A DNA stretch of 64,000 nucleotides, from contig CAVWVB010000001.1 in NCBI GenBank assembly GCA_963758365.1, forward strand, positions 620,001-684,000, read 5' to 3'. Of this stretch, positions 35,427-45,003 are shown piece after piece (the stretch's first letter is position 1; each line of letters opens with the position of its first letter). The notes under the pieces were generated by a model. The model worked only from the letters and a program-made list of their open reading frames with translations. It ran no database searches and was not told where the DNA came from. This DNA is from Dokdonella_A sp963758365. Its GTDB lineage: Bacteria; Pseudomonadota; Gammaproteobacteria; Xanthomonadales; Rhodanobacteraceae. Position numbers and translations under genes: made by a program.

Positions 35427-36032
35427 TCAGAACAGCGCGGGCGCGATCCAATGGCGTACCGGCGCGAAGTCGGTGCGATGGATCGGGCACGGACCGAGTC
35501 GCGCGAGCGCCTGCAGGTGCTCGCGGGTCGCGTAACCCTTGTGGCGCGCGAACCCGTAGCCGGGATGGAGCGGATCGAGATCGCGCATGATGCGGTCGCG
35601 CGCGGTCTTGGCAAGGATCGACGCGGCACTGATCGCCGGCTCGCTCGCGTCGCCGCCGACGATCGTGCGCGCGGAGCAGGGCAGGCCTCGGGGCAGGCGG
35701 TTGCCATCGATCAGCGCGAGCGTCGGCGCGACCGCAAGTTCCAGCAGCGCGCGCGCCATGCCAGCGAGCGTCGCGCCAAGGATGTTCAGGCGCAGGATTT
35801 CGTCGACATCGACGCTGACCACCGACCAAGCGATCGCATCGGCGCGGATGCGCGGCGCGAGGTCTTCGCGCTCGGCTTCGCACAGTATCTTCGAGTCGGC
35901 GAGACCGGCGATCCGGCGCCGCGGGTCGAGAATGACCGCGGCGACCACGACCGGTCCGGCGAGCGGGCCGCGTCCGGCTTCGTCGACACCGGCGATCCGT
36001 CTTTGCGCGCGATACGGGCGTGGTGCGGTCAT
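35427..36032 (-). CDS. rnhB: Ribonuclease HII
   Basis: A 201-residue endonuclease that removes ribonucleotides from RNA-DNA hybrids. The catalytic set DE-D-D is visible: D17 and E18 in GVDEAGRGPLAGPV, D109 in ALIDGN and D128 in GGDASEPAISAAS. The length is normal. Its ATG overlaps the stop of the upstream sulfatase gene (ATGA). In relatives it usually follows lpxB and precedes dnaE; here a sulfatase gene precedes it and the TIR island separates it from dnaE. Confidence 0.96.
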   Translation of the reverse strand: MTAPRPYRAQRRIAGVDEAGRGPLAGPVVVAAVILDPRRRIAGLADSKILCEAEREDLAPRIRADAIAWSVVSVDVDEILRLNILGATLAGMARALLELAVAPTLALIDGNRLPRGLPCSARTIVGGDASEPAISAASILAKTARDRIMRDLDPLHPGYGFARHKGYATREHLQALARLGPCPIHRTDFAPVRHWIAPALF

Positions 36033-37762
36033 TCGTGCAGGTCGCCGAGCTGGGTGAAGATGTACGCGTGGTAGGACGCGACGATCTTCGGGTCGGTACA
36101 GTCGAGATAGCGGCCCTTGCAGCGTTCCCGCAGCAGGGTGTTGGCCTCGAAGAAGTCGCCTCCGGGCACGCCGGCCACGTCGAGCACAAGCGAACCGAGG
36201 AACGCGATGTCGAGCAGCGGATAATCGAACTTGCGGCGCACCGGGTAGTTCGATTTCAGCATGTAGTACGTGATCCAGTTCGAGATCGCGCCGGCGCCCT
36301 TGGGCACGGTCTTCGCAATCTCGTTGATCGCCCCGTCGAACGAGGGCTGATGGTCGCCGAAATGCAGCAGTACCCACGGCCGTTCGTGATCGAGCAGGTA
36401 TTTTTCGAGGTCGCCGAGCATCGCGTCCGACTGTTGCAGGCGCTCGAGATAGTTGCCCAGATTGAGATTGAGCCAGTCGTCGAGGGCCGCGGGCTTGAAC
36501 GCTGCAGGGAACAACGGGCGGTCGTACGGGGCTGCCAGCTCCGCGAGCGGCACCATGTGCGGGCCGTGCTGGTGCAGGGTCAGCATGAAAACGAACAGCG
36601 GTTGATCGGGGTGCACGCGCTTCTCGTCGGCGTAGATGCGTTCGAACACGTCGAGCAGATCGGCATCGCGGCTTTCCCAGCCGAGTCCGTACTGTGTGCC
36701 GTCGTAGAACGCATCGAATCCATAGTCGTCGTAGGCGTTTCGTGCATTCAGGAAATCCCCGCTCATCGGATACAGTGCGATCGCGCGATAGCCGGCCTGC
36801 TTGAATGCCTTGGGCAACGTGTTGGCGACGCGCGGTGCCAGATTGTACGGCGCGTACAGGCCCGCATTGCCGAACAGGGTATGTGCGAGGCCGGTCAGCA
36901 GCGAAAATTCGCTGGTCCAGGTGCCGCCGCCGAAGGTGTGCACGGACAGCGGCCCATGCGCGCGCGTCATCCGGTCCGCTTCGAACATCCGGCGCCGGCA
37001 CACCGGCAGCGTGCACAACTTCAGCAGGCGCGGGTCGAACGTGCTTTCCTCGAGGATCACGACGACGTCCGGAGGCGACACGGGTGCGGGCAGCGCGTGC
37101 GCCGGTTTCCAGGAAAGGCCACGATCGATGTCGGCCGGAATCGTCGGCTCGGTGATCACGGTGTCATTGAACGAAGCAAGGAAGTCGGTGATGAAGCTCC
37201 TGTCGTTGACCGTGATCCACATTGGCTTGTTGAACACGCCCCGGAACGGACCATCGGGGCTCAGGCACGCGACGAGCACGGCCAGCGCCGCGGCTGCTCC
37301 GAGCAATCGCAGGCCTGCGCGCATCGCGCGTGGTCGCGCGCGAAACAGCTTCGCGCGTTCGCCGAAAAACGCGAATGTCAGCGCGAGTGGAACCAGGATC
37401 AGGGTTCCAATGGCGGTGCTCGCGAGCAGCGGGTAGTGCGAGATGACCTCGATCGTGCGCCAGTTGACAAAATACTCGAGGTCGGGCGCGAGCAGCGGCG
37501 TCTGCAGATACAGGAACTTGAGGCGCCCGGCCAGCTCGATCGCACCGAACAGGAACGCGACCAGCAGCAGCGCAAACGCGGTGCGGCCGCTGGCGAACAA
37601 CACGGCCAGCAGGGTCAGCAATATCGTGGTTGCCGCGAACAGCATTTCTGCGGCCGTGCTTTCCGAGAGCGGGCCGAACGCGATCAGTGCGGCGAAGACC
37701 AGCAGCGCGAAGGCCTGCAACAGGACTGGTCGCGAGCGCCGCGGTGTGATTGGCGTATTCAT
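36029..37762 (-). CDS. LTA synthase-like sulfatase-family membrane enzyme
   Basis: A 577-residue inner-membrane protein with about five N-terminal helices (residues 12-165) and a periplasmic alkaline phosphatase-fold domain. The nucleophile is probably T241 in VVVILEESTFDP, and HFGDHQPSF near the end supplies metal ligands; HTFGGGTWTSEFSLLTG is typical of LtaS/OpgB-like enzymes. Such enzymes move phosphoglycerol or phosphoethanolamine from lipids onto an acceptor. In a Gram-negative cell likely acceptors are glucans or lipid A; its place between lpxB and rnhB hints at envelope modification. It is translationally coupled to rnhB by an ATGA overlap. The substrate is inference. Confidence 0.82.
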   Translation of the reverse strand: MNTPITPRRSRPVLLQAFALLVFAALIAFGPLSESTAAEMLFAATTILLTLLAVLFASGRTAFALLLVAFLFGAIELAGRLKFLYLQTPLLAPDLEYFVNWRTIEVISHYPLLASTAIGTLILVPLALTFAFFGERAKLFRARPRAMRAGLRLLGAAAALAVLVACLSPDGPFRGVFNKPMWITVNDRSFITDFLASFNDTVITEPTIPADIDRGLSWKPAHALPAPVSPPDVVVILEESTFDPRLLKLCTLPVCRRRMFEADRMTRAHGPLSVHTFGGGTWTSEFSLLTGLAHTLFGNAGLYAPYNLAPRVANTLPKAFKQAGYRAIALYPMSGDFLNARNAYDDYGFDAFYDGTQYGLGWESRDADLLDVFERIYADEKRVHPDQPLFVFMLTLHQHGPHMVPLAELAAPYDRPLFPAAFKPAALDDWLNLNLGNYLERLQQSDAMLGDLEKYLLDHERPWVLLHFGDHQPSFDGAINEIAKTVPKGAGAISNWITYYMLKSNYPVRRKFDYPLLDIAFLGSLVLDVAGVPGGDFFEANTLLRERCKGRYLDCTDPKIVASYHAYIFTQLGDLHE

Positions 37763-38025
37763 GCGTTGCGGGTCATCGGGTGCATCCTGCGCATGTGCAC
37801 GTGATGCGTCAATCGCCAACGCAAGGCGGCGGCCGCGCGGGTGATCGGCCTGCATGGCGCGAACCGGCCCACGCAGCACACGCGGTGCGCGGGCCTCGGC
37901 CCACCGTGCCATCCTCGCCGTTCGTACGCATTGCGGCGTGCGCAATCAGGCCGCATCGTCCAGCGCGGCGGATGCGTTCGTGTCGACGCTGCGCAATAGC
38001 CGCCAATGCCACCCGGCGCGCATCA

Positions 38026-39330
38026 TCATTCCAGCAGCTCGGCGACTGCAGCCGCCGAGCTTCGATTCGCGTCGCGTCGCAGTTCCGCGTGCAGGCGCCG
38101 GTATTCCTCGAGCAGGCCGGGAGGCGTTCCGGTTCCGCGCAGCAGCGGCAGAAGCGCGGCCGCGAGCGCAGCCGGCGTGCACGCGTCCTGCATGAGCTCG
38201 GGCACGAGCTCGCGACCGGCGAGCACATTCGGCAACGCGTAGCGGTCGACCTTGAGTAGGCCGAGTCCCTTGACGATCCGATAGGTCAGCGCGGCGATGC
38301 GGTAGCCGACCACCATGGGGCGCTTGGCGAGCATCGCTTCGAGGGTCGCGGTGCCCGACGCGATCAGTACCGCATCGGCCGCGATCACCGCGTCCTGCGC
38401 GTGCCCGTCGATGACGAGCATCGGCAGCGGGGAGTCGGGGTCGGAACGGCCGCCCGGGACGGTCGCATCGGTTTCTGCGATTGCCGATCCTGGCCGCGCC
38501 TGCCGCATCCTTCCTTCCGCGCTCGGGCCCCGCTCGCGGTTTGCGGCGGCATCCCGGCCCCGAGATGCGGCTTGCGCGTTCGCGATTGCGCTCTCGAACG
38601 CATCGCGACACGCCGCATTCGCCATCGGTGCAACGATGTGCAGCTGCGGAATCTCGCGTGCAAGCAACTCGGCTGCGGCAATGAAATCCGCGCCAAGGCG
38701 CGCGATCTCGTCGAGTCGGCTGCCGGGCAGAAGTGCGAGTACCGGCGCGTGCTCAGGCAATCCGAGTTTCGCGCGCGCGGCAACGCGGTCCGGTTCGAGC
38801 GGCATCGCGTCCGCTAGCGGATGGCCGACGAAGCGTGCGTCGACGCCGTAGCGGGCGTAGATCGGCGGTTCCATCGGAAACAGGCAGAGCACGCGGTCGG
38901 CGCTGCGTCCGATCCTTGCCGCACGTTTCCCGCGCCACGCCCAGACCGAAGGACTCACGTAGTGGACGGTGCGGATGCCGGCGCGTTTGAGCCGGCGCTC
39001 GACGCCGAGGTTGAAGTCCGGCGCGTCGATGCCGATGAAAGCGTCCGGACGCAGGTCGAGGATCCGGCGCGTGATATCGCGGCGGATCGCGAACAGCCCG
39101 GGCAGGTGGCGCAGCACCTCGACCAGACCCATCACCGCGAGCTTCTCGGCCGGATACCACGCGTCGAACCCGGCCGCGATCATGCGTGGCCCGCCGATAC
39201 CCGCGAAACGCGCGTCGGGGAAGCGTTCGCGCAGCGCCCCGATCAAGCCGGCCCCGAGCTGGTCCCCGGACGCCTCGCCCGCGACGAGAACGAACAGCCG
39301 GGATGGAGGCGGGATTGCGGATTCGTTCAT
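38026..39330 (-). CDS. lpxB: Lipid-A-disaccharide synthase
   Basis: A 434-residue glycosyltransferase (GT19) that joins UDP-2,3-diacylglucosamine and lipid X to make the lipid A disaccharide. Motifs include VAGEASGDQLGAGLI, GIGGPRM, IDAPDFNLG, YVSPSVWAW, LLPGSRLDEI and ASGTATLEAML. It is about 50 residues longer than E. coli LpxB. The excess is a hydrophilic, low-complexity insert at residues about 252-302, between AFESAIA and MLVIDGHAQD. The start at 39330 matches the family N-terminus. A 136-bp gap separates it from lpxA. Confidence 0.95.
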   Translation of the reverse strand: MNESAIPPPSRLFVLVAGEASGDQLGAGLIGALRERFPDARFAGIGGPRMIAAGFDAWYPAEKLAVMGLVEVLRHLPGLFAIRRDITRRILDLRPDAFIGIDAPDFNLGVERRLKRAGIRTVHYVSPSVWAWRGKRAARIGRSADRVLCLFPMEPPIYARYGVDARFVGHPLADAMPLEPDRVAARAKLGLPEHAPVLALLPGSRLDEIARLGADFIAAAELLAREIPQLHIVAPMANAACRDAFESAIANAQAASRGRDAAANRERGPSAEGRMRQARPGSAIAETDATVPGGRSDPDSPLPMLVIDGHAQDAVIAADAVLIASGTATLEAMLAKRPMVVGYRIAALTYRIVKGLGLLKVDRYALPNVLAGRELVPELMQDACTPAALAAALLPLLRGTGTPPGLLEEYRRLHAELRRDANRSSAAAVAELLE

Positions 39331-39434
39331 GCGGACCGGAGCGGCTCCGGCGCGTGCAACGCGACGGCATCGAACAGATCCTGCGAGCGTACGTCGCCCC
39401 GCGTTGCGCGCCGACTCGAGCAGTTGTGCATTCG

Positions 39435-39466
39435 CAATCCCGAATCCCCGATCCCGATTCCTGATT
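39435..39466. repeat. Short ATCCCGA-type intergenic repeat
   Basis: Four consecutive near-copies of a CGATTCC/CGAATCC-type 7-8 base unit lie just before the lpxA stop, in the lpxA-lpxB gap. Runs of this kind are frequent between genes in Xanthomonadales. No clear hairpin. The role is unknown. Confidence 0.45.
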
Positions 39467-40240
39467 TCAACGCACGAGGGGACGCTCGCTGCGTTCGATG
39501 AAGTCGAGCATGCCGGCGACGTCTTCGCTGTCGCCGGCCAGTCCGGCGAGTTTCGCGCGGGCTTCGGCGAACGGCATGCCGGCGACATACAGCGTGCGAT
39601 AGGCACGCTTGATCGCGGCGATCCGTGCGGCGTCGAATCCGCGTCGCTTGAGCCCTTCGCTGTTTATGCCGCGCGGTCGGCCCTGCGATTCCGCGGCCAC
39701 CATCAGGAATGGGGGTATGTCCCCGCTGACCAGAACACCCATGCCCACGAACGCATGGGCACCGACACGGCAGAACTGATGAATGCCGACGAAGCCGCTG
39801 AGGATCACGTGATCGCCGATCTCGACGTGGCCGGCCAACGTCGCGTTGTTCGAGAACACGCAGTGACTGCCGACATGGCAGTCGTGGGCGACATGGCTGT
39901 AGGCGAGGATCCAGTTGTCGTTGCCGATCCGGGTCGCGCCGCCGCCGTCGGCAGTGCCGCGGTTGAAGGTGACGAACTCGCGGACCACGTTGCGATCGCC
40001 GATAACGAGCTCGCTGCGCTCGCCGCGGTATTTCTTGTCCTGCGGTTCGGCACCGAGCGACACGAACTGGAAGATCCGGTTGTCGCGGCCTATCCGCGTA
40101 TGGCCCTCTATCACGACGTGCGGACCGATCGAGCTGCGGTCGCCAATCTCGACATCCGCGCCGATGATACTGTAGGCGCCGACATCCACGTCGACGCCGA
40201 GACGAGCTGATGGATCGACCAGCGCGGTCGGATGGATCAT
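39467..40240 (-). CDS. lpxA: UDP-N-acetylglucosamine acyltransferase
   Basis: A 257-residue left-handed beta-helix acyltransferase, the first step of lipid A synthesis (3-O-acylation of UDP-GlcNAc from acyl-ACP). Hexapeptide repeats run through the N-terminal two thirds, and the catalytic His is in YSHVAHDCHVG. The start at 40240 (MIHPTALVDPSARLG) is conserved and touches the fabZ stop (TGATG). It lies in the order lpxD-fabZ-lpxA-lpxB. Confidence 0.97.
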   Translation of the reverse strand: MIHPTALVDPSARLGVDVDVGAYSIIGADVEIGDRSSIGPHVVIEGHTRIGRDNRIFQFVSLGAEPQDKKYRGERSELVIGDRNVVREFVTFNRGTADGGGATRIGNDNWILAYSHVAHDCHVGSHCVFSNNATLAGHVEIGDHVILSGFVGIHQFCRVGAHAFVGMGVLVSGDIPPFLMVAAESQGRPRGINSEGLKRRGFDAARIAAIKRAYRTLYVAGMPFAEARAKLAGLAGDSEDVAGMLDFIERSERPLVR

Positions 40241-40707
40241 CAGCTGGCCACCTCGGCGCACAACAGTTCGGCCTCGGCGGCGATCGCGTCGCCGACGAAC
40301 GCGCGGCCCCAGAACTGGCTCATGTTGCGCATCGTGCGCTTGTGTTCGATCTCGAGCCGCAACTGGTCGCCCGGCACGACGATGCGGCTGAAGCGCGCCT
40401 TGTCCACCTTGACCAGATAGAACACGACGGCCTGCGCGGGGTCATGCGGTATCGACAGCTTGATCAGCATGCCGGCGGCTTGGGCCATCGCCTCGATGAT
40501 CAAGACGCCGGGCATGACCGGATGACCCGGGAAATGGCCCTGGAAAAACGGTTCGTTGACGGTCACGTTCTTGAGGGCGGTGACGCTCTTGCCGGAGTCG
40601 AAGCCGACCACGCGATCGAGCAGCAGGAACGGATAGCGATGCGGCAGCATTGCCGCGATCTGCTCGACGCCGAGTGGCAGTTCGATGCTGGAGGAAGGGG
40701 CGGTCAT
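40240..40707 (-). CDS. fabZ: 3-hydroxyacyl-ACP dehydratase FabZ
   Basis: A 155-residue hot-dog-fold dehydratase of fatty acid elongation, which also balances the 3-hydroxyacyl-ACP pool used by LpxA and LpxD. The catalytic residues H58 (GHFPGHPVMPGV) and E72 (IIEAMAQAAG) are present. The ATG overlaps the lpxD stop. Normal length. Confidence 0.97.
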   Translation of the reverse strand: MTAPSSSIELPLGVEQIAAMLPHRYPFLLLDRVVGFDSGKSVTALKNVTVNEPFFQGHFPGHPVMPGVLIIEAMAQAAGMLIKLSIPHDPAQAVVFYLVKVDKARFSRIVVPGDQLRLEIEHKRTMRNMSQFWGRAFVGDAIAAEAELLCAEVAS

Positions 40708-41747
40708 TGGTTCGTTTCCTTTTCGACGGCACCGAGGCGCCGGGCGATCTCGTCCAGGTGCTTGAAGCGCGCGGCATTGCGACGCCACAGCCTGTTCGCC
40801 TGGATCGGCGTACCGGACGAGTACTCGCCCGCCTCGCGGATCGAATGCGTAACCAGACTCATCGCGGTCACCGTGACGCCGTCGGCGATGCTCAAATGCC
40901 CCAGTATGCCAGCGCCGCCGCCGATCAGGCAGTAGCGGCCGACGGTCGCGCTGCCGGCAATCGCGGCGCAACCGGCCAGCGCGGTATGCGCGCCGATCGT
41001 TACGTTGTGTGCGATCTGGATCTGGTTGTCCAGACGCACGTCCTCTTCGAGGACCGTGTCCCCCAGGGCGCCGCGGTCGATTGTCGTGTTCGCGCCGATT
41101 TCGCAGTCGTCGCCGATGCGCACGCCGCCGAGTTGGGGCACCTTGATCCAGCGGTCCCGGTCGGCGTCGCCGCGCGCGAACGCGAGGCCGAACCCGTCCG
41201 CGCCGATGACCGCGCCGGGATGGATCAGCACGCGCTTGCCGATGTGCACGTCCTGCACGAGGGTCACGTGCGCGAGCAGGCGCGATTGTGCGCCCACCGT
41301 GCAGGCGCTGCCGACCACGCAATGCGGTCCGATGGACGCACCCTCGTCGATGATCGCGCCATCCTCGACGACGCAGAACGGACCCACGCTGGCGGTCGCC
41401 GCAATGCGGGCCTTTGGCGAGACGACAGCGCTCGCATGGATGCCCGTTTGCGCGGCCGGTCGGCGCTCGAACAGCGCGGCCACCTGTGCGAAGCCGACGT
41501 AGGGATCGCGGGCAATCAGGCACGGTCGCGGACAGGCCGCCGCATCGGATTCGCGCAGCACGATCGCGGCGGCCGCGCTGTCGGCGAGCTGGCCGCGATA
41601 GCGCGGATTGGCGAGGAAGCCGATCCGGGTGGGCCCGGCCAGCGCGAGCGTGTCGACACCGTCGACCGGTTGCGCGGGATCGCCGCCGCGCAGCTCGAGC
41701 CCGAAGCGTTCGGCGATCGTTCCAAGGGTCAGTGCGGACTCGCTCAT
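40704..41747 (-). CDS. lpxD: UDP-3-O-(3-hydroxyacyl)glucosamine N-acyltransferase
   Basis: A 347-residue acyltransferase that adds the N-linked acyl chain in lipid A synthesis. The N-terminal uridine-binding domain (FLANPRYRGQL) is followed by a hexapeptide-repeat beta-helix with the catalytic His region (NQIQIAHNVTIG) and a C-terminal helix. Its start overlaps the stop of the upstream skp gene by 4 bases (ATGA). Confidence 0.97.
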   Translation of the reverse strand: MSESALTLGTIAERFGLELRGGDPAQPVDGVDTLALAGPTRIGFLANPRYRGQLADSAAAAIVLRESDAAACPRPCLIARDPYVGFAQVAALFERRPAAQTGIHASAVVSPKARIAATASVGPFCVVEDGAIIDEGASIGPHCVVGSACTVGAQSRLLAHVTLVQDVHIGKRVLIHPGAVIGADGFGLAFARGDADRDRWIKVPQLGGVRIGDDCEIGANTTIDRGALGDTVLEEDVRLDNQIQIAHNVTIGAHTALAGCAAIAGSATVGRYCLIGGGAGILGHLSIADGVTVTAMSLVTHSIREAGEYSSGTPIQANRLWRRNAARFKHLDEIARRLGAVEKETNQ

Positions 41748-42298
41748 GGACCGGCACCCTTCGCAGTCTGGCGGCGCAGGCGGTCGAGTATGCGCTCGGT
41801 AACGTCGACGCGCGGACTCGCATAGACGACCGGGCTCGGCACGATCAGATCGAAACCCTGCTCACGCGCGAACTCGACGACTGCGTCGTTGATCTCCCGC
41901 CAGCTGCGATCGAGCTCCTGGTCGCTGCGTGCCTTGAGATCGGCGCGCAGGGTTTCGCGACTGCGCTTGATCGAACGCTCGAGTGCGTCGATCTCGCGTT
42001 GCAGCGCGTCGGCGTCCGCCTGCGAGAGCGTGGAGGCGGTACGCGCCTGCTTCGACTTGAGGTCGGCGAATCGCTTTTCGTCCGCCTTCAGTGCGGCGTC
42101 GCGCGTGGCGAATTCGCGTTCGAGCTTCTGCCGCCCCGCAACCACCTGCGGCGCATTGTCGAGCAGACGCTTCATGTCCACATAACCGATGCGCGCCGCG
42201 GCGGGCGCGGGTGCCTGTGCGGCAACGCGATCGGCGAACGCGAACGCGGACACGAGCAGCAGCACGAACAGACGGCCTATTGGTCGTGCATGCTGCAT
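41744..42298 (-). CDS. skp: Periplasmic chaperone Skp/OmpH
   Basis: A 184-residue periplasmic chaperone that holds unfolded outer-membrane proteins for BamA. A signal peptide (LFVLLLVSAFAFADRVAAQA) is followed by IGYVDMKRLLDNAP, then a long Lys/Arg/Glu-rich coiled-coil (about residues 55-130). It is placed between bamA and lpxD as in most gammaproteobacteria. Its stop overlaps the lpxD start. Confidence 0.93.
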   Translation of the reverse strand: MQHARPIGRLFVLLLVSAFAFADRVAAQAPAPAAARIGYVDMKRLLDNAPQVVAGRQKLEREFATRDAALKADEKRFADLKSKQARTASTLSQADADALQREIDALERSIKRSRETLRADLKARSDQELDRSWREINDAVVEFAREQGFDLIVPSPVVYASPRVDVTERILDRLRRQTAKGAGP

Positions 42299-42346
42299 TT
42301 CCCGCGCCTCCTCGCTAGCCGACGCCGTCCGCGGCCTCCGCGCCGG

Positions 42347-44749
42347 TCAGAACGTGTTTCCGAAAGTGAACTGGATCGTTTCGGTGTCGTCGCCGGGCTT
42401 CTTGCGGATCGGCTTGGCGAAATTGATCACGATCGGACCGACCGGAGCGCGCCACTGGAACGACACGCCGACCGATGCACGCAGTTGGGAGGCGCTCCAG
42501 CTGTCGTAGACATGACATTCGGCGAGAGTACCGCACACGTTGCTGTTGAAAACGTTGCCGACGTCGAGGAATGCGGATAGACGCGTGCTGTCGCTGTTCT
42601 CCTTGACGAACGGCACCGGAAAGATCACTTCCGCCGAAGCCACCGTCTTGAAGGAGCCTCCCAGCGGCAGGCGGCAGTTCTGGTTGCTCGGCGGACACAA
42701 GACCGGATCGCTGACCGTGAACGGCCCGAGCGTGTTGTCGCGGAAACCGCGCACGTCGGCCACGCCGCCCGCGTAGAAGTCCTCGAAAAACGGCAGCCCG
42801 CTGATGTCGGCCAGATACCGCGGATGATCGGTCGGCAGGACACTGGTCGGATTCCGGTAGGAGTCGCCATAGCCGAGCGTGAGGTGGCCATAGAACGTCA
42901 GCTTGTCGGTCATGCGCAGGTACTGGGCGAATCGGTAGTTGATCTTGTAGTACTCGACCGTCGATCCGGGCAGGGTCACTTCCAGCGACACCGACTGCAG
43001 CGAGCCGCGGTCGGGATTCCAGAAGCGGTTGCGCGTGTCGTGCGCCCAGGTGAACTGCATGTTCCAGATGTGGAACGTGCTGTGACCGAGATTGTCGATG
43101 TAGTCGATGATCGTCTGCGGGGTAAAGCCCGGATAAGTGACGATCGCGGTCTTGCTGAGCCCCATCTGCGCGTTGACCGTGTCGGTCTCGCTGACCGGGA
43201 TACCGAAATACATGTCGAATGCGTCGGTGCTGGTCAGGTAGCTCGCGAGGTTCTGTTCGCTCGAGTCGAGCTTGGTGTGCTGGATGTCGTAGCCGAGGCC
43301 GATGCCGTCGTCGGTCAGGTAGGGCTCGAAGTAGGACAACCGGTAACTCTCGATGTATGCGCTCTTCTGGGCAGTCACCGAAACGCGGTCGCCGGTACCG
43401 AAGAAGTTGTTCTGGGTGACGCTGACGCTCGCGATCAGGCCCTGCACTTGCGAATAGCCGAGGCCGAATGTGAACTGACCCGAGTTCTGTTCGGCGACGG
43501 TGACCACGAGGTCGACCTGATCGTCGGTGCCCGGGACCTTCGGCGTGTCGATGTTGATCGTGCTGAAGAATCCGAGCCGCTGCAGGCGGATCTTGGAGCG
43601 GTCGATCGCGGCCTGCGAATACCAGGACCCTTCGAGCTGGCGCATCTCGCGGCGCAGGACCTGGTCCTCGGTGTGTTCGTTGCCCTTGAACACGATGTGG
43701 CGCACGTACACGCGCTTGCCGGGCGTGATGAAGAAATTGACGCCGACCTCGCGCTTCTCCTTGTCGATCTGCGGCAGCGGTTCGACCTGCGCGAACGCAT
43801 AGCCGATGTTGGACAGGGTGGCGGTGATCGCATCGACGGACTGTTCGACCTTGGCGCGCGAAAACAGGTCGCCGGGCTTGACCTGGATCAGCTTGCGCAG
43901 ATCGGCTTCCTTCAGGACCAGGGTACCGGTCAGCTTGATGTCGTTGATCTTGTAGGTTTCACCTTCCTTGATGTTGGCGGTCACGTAGATCTTGCGCTTG
44001 TCCGGGCTGATGCCGACTTCCGTCGATTCGACGAGAAAATCGGCATAACCGCGGTCCATGTAGTAGGACTGCAGTTTCTCGAGGTCGCCGGAGACCTTCT
44101 CGCGGGAGTACTGGTCGTCCTTCGTGTACCACGATATCCAGTTCGAGGTATTCGACTCGAAACCGCCCTGGATCTCCTTGTCCGGAAACGTCGTGTTGCC
44201 GACGATGTTGAGGTGCTTGATCTTGGCGGCCTTGCCTTCGGCGATATTGATCGCGACCTCGACGCGGTTGCGGTCGAGATTGACCTTGGAGGTCTTGACC
44301 GACACGTTGTACTTGCCGCGGTTGTAGTACTGGCGGGTCAGCTCGCCCTCGACTTCGGAGAGCTTGAGCTGGTCGAACGCCTCGCCCTCGCTCAGGCCGA
44401 TGCCCTTGAGGCCCTTGCGAAGGTCGGCTTCCTGGATGTCCTTGTTGCCGCGGATCGCGATCTTGGTGATCTGCGGGCGTTCCTTGACCGTGACCACGAG
44501 GATGTCGCCCTGGCGGGACAGCTGGATGTCGTTGAAAAAGCCGGTCTTGTAGAGCGCCCGGATCGCCTGTTCGGCGCGCGCGCCGGTCAGGACATCGCCT
44601 TTCTCGATGGGCATGTACGTGAACACGGTACCGGGCGCGATACGCGAAAGGCCCTCGACGCGGATGTCGGAAACCGTGAACGAGTCGAATGCCGAGGCGT
44701 CATGCGCGGCGAGAAAGGCGAGCAGGAAAAGAGCGGCTATACGCTTCAT
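42347..44749 (-). CDS. bamA: Outer membrane protein assembly factor BamA
   Basis: An 800-residue core of the BAM complex. After a signal peptide (MKRIAALFLLAFLAAHDASA) come five POTRA domains (to about residue 425) and a 16-strand barrel ending in FTFGNTF with the terminal Phe of outer-membrane proteins. The barrel VRGF motif (ADVRGFRDNTLGP) is present. The start at 44749 is chosen for the GGAAG before it; a GTG at 44755 would add two residues. It is followed at 48 bp by skp. Confidence 0.97.
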   Translation of the reverse strand: MKRIAALFLLAFLAAHDASAFDSFTVSDIRVEGLSRIAPGTVFTYMPIEKGDVLTGARAEQAIRALYKTGFFNDIQLSRQGDILVVTVKERPQITKIAIRGNKDIQEADLRKGLKGIGLSEGEAFDQLKLSEVEGELTRQYYNRGKYNVSVKTSKVNLDRNRVEVAINIAEGKAAKIKHLNIVGNTTFPDKEIQGGFESNTSNWISWYTKDDQYSREKVSGDLEKLQSYYMDRGYADFLVESTEVGISPDKRKIYVTANIKEGETYKINDIKLTGTLVLKEADLRKLIQVKPGDLFSRAKVEQSVDAITATLSNIGYAFAQVEPLPQIDKEKREVGVNFFITPGKRVYVRHIVFKGNEHTEDQVLRREMRQLEGSWYSQAAIDRSKIRLQRLGFFSTINIDTPKVPGTDDQVDLVVTVAEQNSGQFTFGLGYSQVQGLIASVSVTQNNFFGTGDRVSVTAQKSAYIESYRLSYFEPYLTDDGIGLGYDIQHTKLDSSEQNLASYLTSTDAFDMYFGIPVSETDTVNAQMGLSKTAIVTYPGFTPQTIIDYIDNLGHSTFHIWNMQFTWAHDTRNRFWNPDRGSLQSVSLEVTLPGSTVEYYKINYRFAQYLRMTDKLTFYGHLTLGYGDSYRNPTSVLPTDHPRYLADISGLPFFEDFYAGGVADVRGFRDNTLGPFTVSDPVLCPPSNQNCRLPLGGSFKTVASAEVIFPVPFVKENSDSTRLSAFLDVGNVFNSNVCGTLAECHVYDSWSASQLRASVGVSFQWRAPVGPIVINFAKPIRKKPGDDTETIQFTFGNTF

Positions 44750-44902
44750 CGTCACTTCCGTCAGGGCATTGTCGGGCCCGCGACGGGGAGATCGCGGCCA
44801 TGTGCATGTTACCAGTGTGTCGGGAAACTCCCGCCCATGCGATGCACGGATGCATCGGTCGCGGATCCGTCGCCTAAGTGACTGATCCGCGGAGCAGCAC
44901 CT

Positions 44903-44922
44903 GCCCGGGATTCGATCCGGGC
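44903..44922. other. Hairpin in the rseP-bamA gap
   Basis: GCCCGG(G)AT and ATCCGGGC pair around a TCG loop with one bulged base. It lies in the 254-bp gene-free gap after rseP and before bamA. It could pause transcription between the two genes. It superficially resembles a tRNA T-arm, but no tRNA surrounds it. Confidence 0.3.
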
Positions 44923-45003
44923 TGGCGCGGCATCGCCGCGAGCGGGTCGGTCGAAAAGGGCATCACGAAGCGTTTCGGCATCGTGTTGCAGGCATCCTGC
45001 AGC

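Noticed and set aside
42824..44881. A 685-codon open frame opposite bamA
   Set aside because: The bamA frame is unmistakable and this frame shows only the composition expected from its complement.
44895..44930. A T-arm-like sequence suggesting a tRNA between rseP and bamA
   Set aside because: No acceptor, D or anticodon arm can be built around it; it is an isolated hairpin.
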